From positions 516,831-580,830 of the forward strand of contig CM030936.1 in the NCBI GenBank assembly GCA_018136815.1: DNA of 64,000 nucleotides, in the 5' to 3' direction. The notes under the pieces were generated by a model. The model ran no database searches. It worked only from the letters and a program-made list of their open reading frames with translations, and had not been told where the DNA came from. This stretch comes from Isochrysis galbana (taxonomy: Eukaryota > Haptophyta > Isochrysidales > Isochrysidaceae). Position 1 is the first letter of the stretch, and every line of letters starts with the position of its first letter. The position numbers and the translations under genes are program-made. Shown here piece after piece: positions 59,703 to 64,000 of the stretch.

Positions 59703-60412
59703 AGGAGGGGGTGGCGAGGGAGGAGGTGGCGAGGGAGGGGGTGGCGAGGGAGGGGGTGGCGACGGAGGAGGTGGCGAGGGAGGGGGTGGCGAGGGAGGAG
59801 GGACTAAAGGAGGCGAGGATGGAGGTGGTGAGGGAGGAGATGGTGAGAGAGGAGGTGGCGAGGGAGGAGGGACTAAAGGAGGCGAGGAAGGAGGTGGTGA
59901 GGGGGGAGATGGCGAGAGAGGAGGTGGCGAGGGAGGAGGGAGAGAAGGAGGGGGTGGTGAGGGAGGTGGTGGCGAGGGAGGAGGTGGTGAGGGAGAGGGT
60001 GGTGAGGGAGGAGGTGGCGAGGGAGGGGGTGGTGAGGGAGGAGGTGGCGAGTGAGGAGGTGGTGAGGGAGGAGGGGGTGTTGGAGGGGGTGGCGGAGGAA
60101 AGGGTGGCGAGGAAGGGGGTGGCGAGGGAGGAGGTGGCGATGGTGGGGGTGGCGAGGGTGGGGGTGGCGAGGGAGGAGGGAGTGAAGGAGGCGAGGAAGG
60201 AGGTGGTGAGGGAGGAGATGGCGAGAGAGGAGGTGGCGAGGGGAAGGGCGGCGAGAAAGGGGGTGGCGAGGGAGGAGGTGGTGAGGGAGGGGGTGGCGAG
60301 GGAGGGGGTGGTGAGGGAGGGGGTGGCGAGGGGGCGAGGGAGGGGGTGGCGAGGGAGGGGGTGGCGAGGGAGGGGGTGGCGAGGGAGGAGGTGGCGAGGG
60401 AGGAGGGGTATC
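59640..60412 (+). repeat. 15-bp minisatellite (GGTGGCGAGGGAGGA)n, ~770 bp
   Basis: About 50 units of a 15-bp motif with G/A and C/T variants and some longer variant units (GAGTGAAGGAGGCGAGGAAG). Fifteen bases equal five codons, so every frame stays open. On the minus strand one frame encodes (SPPPP)n, as in extensin/pherophorin-like proteins. Confidence 0.92.
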
Positions 60413-60913
60413 TATTCTGGGGACTTTCCACTCGATGCTTCGACCGAACATCCACCGAAGGATACCCCAGACGGCGTTCTGGAAATCTTCACCCTGAGTG
60501 TTTTCCACATTGGTCCTCACATGTGCCAACCAAAAGCTCGATGTAGGTGAATGTGCAGTTGAGGAGAACGCCAGCTGGAGTGGGACATCATCTCCTTGTG
60601 CAAGTATACCTCTTCCGGTACGCATTACCATGTCTGCGACAGCTTCGAACACCTCTTTCTTCACAGACTCGATGCTTTTTCTCACGGCACTACAATCCCA
60701 ATGTTTGTATCTTTGGAGCTCTGTGGTGAAATTGGAGTCACGTTGGAGCTCTTCACAAATACATATATTCATTATGTCACTGTTCACATCACTGAACTCC
60801 AACCAGACCTCGTCAGACATCTGTGCTATGCTCATAGACGATAGTGATTCCACGGAACGCTTCCTTTTTCCTAGCAGCCCATTCACGACAGCTTGGGGAT
60901 CCCTTTCGCCCAT
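59873..60913 (-). CDS. Hypothetical protein with globular N-terminus and Pro-rich repeat tail
   Basis: Minus-strand frame from ATG 60913. Residues 1-170 look like a normal folded protein (NGLLGKRKRSVESLSSMSIA, SDVNSDIMNICICEELQRDS, KHWDCSAVRKSIESVKKEVF, GEDFQNAVWGILRWMFGRSI). After KVPRIDT it runs into the 15-bp minisatellite, first as (PPSPP)n and then, where the frame shifts within the array, as a PRHPLPHH-like sequence to 59873. The adjacent minus-strand frame 59247-60455 keeps the SPPPP pattern through the whole array and into the antisense of the ankyrin gene. The true C-terminus is therefore uncertain. N-terminal family not recognised. Confidence 0.5.
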   Translation of the reverse strand: MGERDPQAVVNGLLGKRKRSVESLSSMSIAQMSDEVWLEFSDVNSDIMNICICEELQRDSNFTTELQRYKHWDCSAVRKSIESVKKEVFEAVADMVMRTGRGILAQGDDVPLQLAFSSTAHSPTSSFWLAHVRTNVENTQGEDFQNAVWGILRWMFGRSIEWKVPRIDTPPPSPPPPSPPPPSPPPPSPPPPSPPRHPLPHHPLPRHPLPHHLLPRHPLSRRPSPRHLLSRHLLPHHLLPRLLHSLLPRHPHPRHPHHRHLLPRHPLPRHPFLRHPLQHPLLPHHLLTRHLLPHHPLPRHLLPHHPLPHHLLPRHHLPHHPLLLSLLPRHLLSRHLPPHHLLPRLL

Positions 60914-61076
60914 AGGAAGCGCTCGTGGTACTAGGAAGATTAGATTATATTAATCCTGCCACGAAATACCTAGGCCTACAGGCTTTGGCCATGCGTAAAA
61001 GCTAACGTTATGTACGAAGGCGCTATGCGACCAGAAGAGCGCCCTTCCTCCTCGGTGCCACAAGGCAGACGAGACC

Positions 61077-61361
61077 ATGGCAGGAGGCGGAGGGCGGAAG
61101 CTCTCCTACACTCTCACAACAAAAAAATGTACAAAATGTGGAAGACCACCTCCCGATTCGATCATGTATCAGAAGTTATGCAACCGCATTCTTGGTCGCC
61201 CCAATCCGGAGAAACACAACAATACTGAACGCAATTCCACGACAACAATACTCATAAATAAAAGGCACAAAAGGCAGCCTACACCGTCTACGCGGAAGAC
61301 TGACGATCACTCAAGTATCAGTGATGAAGACTGGAACAAGATTATTTCGGGAGATCTCTAA
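61077..61361 (+). CDS. Small basic Cys-containing hypothetical protein
   Basis: A 94-codon frame MAGGGGRKLSYTLTTKKCTK with C-x2-C and a later Cys (KKCTKCGRPPPDSIMYQKLC), then an Asn/Thr/Lys-rich tail ending DEDWNKIISGDL. It lies in the less GC-rich block. It could be a host gene or part of a mobile element. No family recognised. Confidence 0.35.
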   Translation: MAGGGGRKLSYTLTTKKCTKCGRPPPDSIMYQKLCNRILGRPNPEKHNNTERNSTTTILINKRHKRQPTPSTRKTDDHSSISDEDWNKIISGDL

Positions 61362-61474
61362 ACGTCACAATAAGTCAGGTAAATCGGACCCCTTCGTTCA
61401 GGCTGACATCGCCAGCATACCCTCTTGCCAAACGAGTGGGTTGGATAGCGCTACCCTCATGATCCCCACGATCT

Positions 61475-61680
61475 TCCGCGATTGAACGCTTTTCCATGCG
61501 GTGGGGGGGGGGGAGGTGATGGTGATTGAACGCGTTCCACGTGTAGGCTGATGGTGATTGAACGCTTTTTCCATGCGGTGGGGGTGATGGTGATTGAGCG
61601 CGTTCCACGTGTAGGCTGATGGTGATTGAACGCTTTTTCCATGCGGTGGGTGATGGTGATTGAGCGCTTCTCGCCTTTCA
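61475..61680 (+). repeat. Alternating ~36/40-bp tandem repeat
   Basis: TGATGGTGATTGAACGC followed alternately by TTTTTCCATGCGGTGGG and by GTTCCACGTGTAGGC. Two types of unit alternate, giving a higher-order period of about 75 bp. A CACGTG box is embedded in each second unit. Confidence 0.85.
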
Positions 61681-61737
61681 AAGCGCGGGTTCCGGGCAGG
61701 CCTGTTGTTGATCAATTGTCATCGTGTGTCTGTTGGG

Positions 61738-62390
61738 TCACGGGCTTGCTCGTCTTTCTCGCCCTTGCTGGTCGCTATTGTGTCTCGGTGGGTTTATGTC
61801 CAGTCGAGGTGTATCTCGTCTCAGATTTGTTCTGGTTCGGGTCTCTCGGCAATTATATATGCCACCCCCATCGAGGTGGTCAGGGTTTGTAGCTCTAGAC
61901 TTGGTTCTAGCTTTCCTCTTGCACCTAGTGTGAACAAACAAAGGGTATACATCGTTCATGTCGATCCTTTTCTTCGGCTGTCTGCCCATGCCTGCTTGGG
62001 CAGTCCTAGCCGAGTTTGTCGTACTTGCAAATAGTAGTGCCTTGCTTATAGTGTCGTGTACCTGTCTATCGTTCTTATCAACACTGATTCCTCCGAGAAT
62101 TCAATGCCGTCGTAGTGAGTGTATCCTGTAGAAGTCTGTTAAGATATATCTCCATGCTAGAGTGTAGAGTACGGTGAGCGATCGCGGTGTTTTCCCCCCG
62201 GGGTGCATGAAAAGGTTATCTACGATTACCTTTTCCCTGCTTCTACCGCTTCGGGGAGTGTACCTTGCCAGTTTGTCGAGCGTCTCGAATATCTTGACTA
62301 CCCTCGGGCATTCGCCTAAGTGGGTGGAAGATTCGTTAGACGCCTTGCACATGCGGCAAGTTTTGTCTCTGTCCGCGAACCTCCCACCCC
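61738..62390 (-). pseudogene. LINE ORF C-terminal remnant (third copy, inverted)
   Basis: On the minus strand the frame from about 62390 reads RFADRDKTCRMCKASNESST, HLGECPRVVKIFETLDKLAR, LTVLYTLAWRYILTDFYRIH to a stop at 62101. A further piece at 61989-61738 begins MGRQPKKRIDMNDVYPLFVH. Both match the other LINE copies at 29520-31962 and 47500-48049. The 5' end is truncated at the NRFADRD block. A frame break lies between 62101 and 61989. Confidence 0.65.
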
Positions 62391-62399
62391 AAGAGCACC

Positions 62400-62935
62400 T
62401 CATGTGGGAGGGCAGCTCAGCTGCCCTTCCCATGGTGGAAACCTCTACCATTAGTGCACCCAACATGGGAGGGCACTTCACAACCATCGATCTTTCATGG
62501 AGAGCACCCCATGCCTCTGTTTCCCAACATGTTGACACACTTGTTTCCTTCACCCCACTCTTGTGGGCCACAAGTATCTACAGCTCAGTACCCTGCCTTG
62601 GGCCCTCTTTCAACACTAGACTCCCTCTCCCACTCCCCCTTCACACCACAACCAACCCAAACAGCACGAACCCCCTCACCCTCTGTTTCAAGCACCAAAA
62701 ATTTCAACTCAAACTCAAGACCCATGTTGATACACTTACACTTATCGTTTTCACCCCACTCTTGTGGGCCACAAGCACCTACAACTCAGTGCCCTTTGGG
62801 CCCTCTTCCTCTTCCAATACCTGACTCCCTCTCCCACTCCCTCTTCCAACTACCAACAACCCAAGAAGCACAACCCCCCTCGCCCTCTTTTTCAAGCACC
62901 AATAATTCGACTCAAGACAAGAGGGAGGACATGTC
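62400..62935 (+). repeat. ~200-bp tandem repeat, about two and a half units
   Basis: TTCACCCCACTCTTGTGGGC, CTCAGT(A/G)CCCT, GGGCCCTCTT, CTGACTCCCTCTCCCACTCC and TCAAGCACCAA recur in the same order around 62540-62700 and 62750-62905. A weaker partial unit lies at 62400-62515 with GTGGGAGGGCA / CATGGGAGGGCA. No gene. Confidence 0.7.
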
Positions 62936-63390
62936 TTGAGGCGGCGTCGCTGCCCATGCCTAGCGCAAGGGTATAGCGCCCCCACTCAGGCATCTCCTTC
63001 CCCACAGCTCCTCTCTGAGGAGTTGCTCCTCTCCCTCCCATTAGGCCCCCTTGCCTGCGAGACCAGAACAGGATCCTGGCGTGGGGGGCTGTTTGAGTGT
63101 GGAGGGAGGGGCGCTACAGCTAGCGCAGGTAGCTAGTGAAGAGCTGGGTGGCATAAGGGGGAAGGGTGCTTGCGCTTGCCGCGGCAGGGAGTCCTGTCTT
63201 GAGTTAGCGCTAGTCCCGTTCCTTTGCCGCGCCGCGACCCATAAAAATTTGTTAAAAATTAAATTGAATTACTCTACTCTAGAAGAGTAAAGTAGTGCTA
63301 CTATCTACTAACTATGATAGAGCTAGATAAGAGAATGAGGAGGAGGAGAGAAGAGGAGGAAGACGAGGAGGACCACTTGCTGCCGCCCCC
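62936..63390. other. Intergenic with AT-rich tail motif
   Basis: Contains inverted words TAGCGCAAGG/GCTAGCGC and an AT-rich stretch AAAATTTGTTAAAAATTAAA at 63244-63263, similar in style to the tails of repeat C. No gene was recognised. The 5' end of the following gene may start here. Confidence 0.45.
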
Positions 63391-63396
63391 TCCGTC

Positions 63397-63874
63397 GTGG
63401 GGCCTCGCCGCTGCCCTCTGCTGCGCGCGGCTGCTCGCGGCTCCTCCGCTCGCGGCCAAGAGGCCTCGGTGAAGACCTTGTTTGACGAGGACGAGCGAGC
63501 GCATCTCGACTTGATGTGGACGGAGCAGGTATTCGGCCTGCCGCCCCGGCGGGTCGCCAACCTGATGGCGGGCTGCTTTGGGGTCGGCGCGCTCATTGAG
63601 CTCTTCATGATCAAGGTGTGGGTGCGGGATACGAATTGTACGCGCCGTCACGAGCTGTCTCGGTTTACACCCTGGCCGCCCGTCTCTTGAGTTACTCTTG
63701 TGACGCATCCTCATGCCCCCCGCCGCAGTCTACGAAGTCGTTGTCCGCAAGGAGGCCGAGCGCAGAGCTCTGCAGAAAGTTGAGCCAGAGTCCGCTGAGC
63801 CCAGCTTTGGAGATATCTTGAAACGAAAGTGGGAGGAGAAGCAACGGGAATTGGAACAGCAGGCGCGGAGATAA
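63397..63874 (+). CDS. Small membrane protein, two visible exons, 5' end uncertain
   Basis: Exon a ends at 63637 and exon b is 63729-63874, joined in phase across a GTACGC...GCCGCAG intron of 91 bp. The credible part of exon a starts near 63466: ASVKTLFDEDERAHLDLMWT, EQVFGLPPRRVANLMAGCFG, VGALIELFMIKVWVRDTN. After the junction it reads FYEVVVRKEAERRALQKVEP and KRKWEEKQRELEQQARR, then TAA. One hydrophobic segment (ANLMAGCFGVGALIELFMI) is followed by a charged helix, as in many small organelle inner-membrane proteins. No ATG is found in frame close upstream; an ATG at 63335 is in another frame, so a further 5' exon is likely. Family not recognised. Confidence 0.55.
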
Positions 63875-64000
63875 GGGGACGAAATCATCCTTACCCAGCC
63901 CCCCCCCCCAGCCAGAGGATTTGTTGGGCTGGACATGTTAGTATATTGTTGCAGAGCAACTTTCTGCCACGCTCAACCTTGGATAGGCAAGTGGAGTTGA
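63875..64000. other. 3' flank of the last gene
   Basis: Presumed 3' untranslated sequence with a C-run at 63899-63909. Nothing else recognised before the window end. Confidence 0.5.

Noticed and set aside
59247-60455. 402-codon minus-strand SPPPP protein as a stand-alone pherophorin-like gene
   Set aside because: Its C-terminal third is antisense to clear ankyrin repeats and its N-terminus lacks a signal. Only the array region fits, so it was folded into the gene starting at 60913.
63335-63472. ATG at 63335 as start of the small membrane protein
   Set aside because: Its frame reads into TGA at about 63470 and differs from the frame of the conserved exon.

Overview
The window looks like a nuclear scaffold from a GC-rich unicellular alga with a secondary plastid, most likely a haptophyte or a similar lineage. 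The evidence is: genes split by short introns (about 75-250 bp), several introns that begin with GC instead of GT, a predicted plastid protein whose leader combines an ER-type signal with a thylakoid twin-arginine signal, a plant/fungal-type biotin fusion enzyme, a 100-N assembly gap, and many simple-sequence arrays and retroelements. No CRISPR array, bacterial operon, rRNA or tRNA was recognised. The lineage is an inference.

Layout. 1-2.1 kb: a palindromic ~31-bp repeat array and a possible 3' terminal exon. 2.1-12.2 kb: a complete Ty3/gypsy chromodomain LTR retrotransposon with near-identical LTRs and a 5-bp target duplication (TTACT). Its polyprotein carries a phage-type cytosine-methyltransferase-like domain upstream of protease, RT, RNase H, integrase and chromodomain. 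12.2-13.1 kb: a broken repeated ORF and a dispersed repeat. 13.1-15.7 kb: CT/GA arrays and a three-exon PAP/fibrillin-like plastid protein. 17.5-20.3 kb (minus): a seven-exon BioD-BioA fusion. 21.6-28.5 kb (plus): an eleven-exon gene joining SCP2, PX, transmembrane, ABC1-kinase and degenerate beta-lactamase-like domains. 28.8-32.3 kb: a LINE 3' fragment interrupted by a 1.84-kb insertion with a 14-bp target duplication. 33.0-43.5 kb: a giant coiled-coil gene crossing the assembly gap. 43.6-48.4 kb: more repeats, a second LINE fragment and a piggyBac-like transposase tail. 49.3-52.1 kb (minus): an inositol polyphosphate kinase. 52.2-53.1 kb (minus): an unrecognised three-exon gene. 53.8-57.4 kb: large pyrimidine/purine arrays. 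57.6-61.4 kb: a less GC-rich block with a small coiled-coil gene, an ankyrin gene and a convergent gene that runs into the same minisatellite. 61.7-62.4 kb: a third LINE fragment. 63.4-63.9 kb: a small two-exon membrane protein.

The host genes are independent single-copy-looking genes rather than a pathway cluster: biotin synthesis, a plastid lipid-associated protein, a membrane lipid-related atypical kinase and inositol phosphate signalling. A recurring feature is a long pyrimidine-rich tract on the coding strand that ends at the start codon of the BioDA, SCP2-PX-ABC1 and coiled-coil genes. Splice models were built by eye from frame, phase and family conservation. No alignment or search was run.
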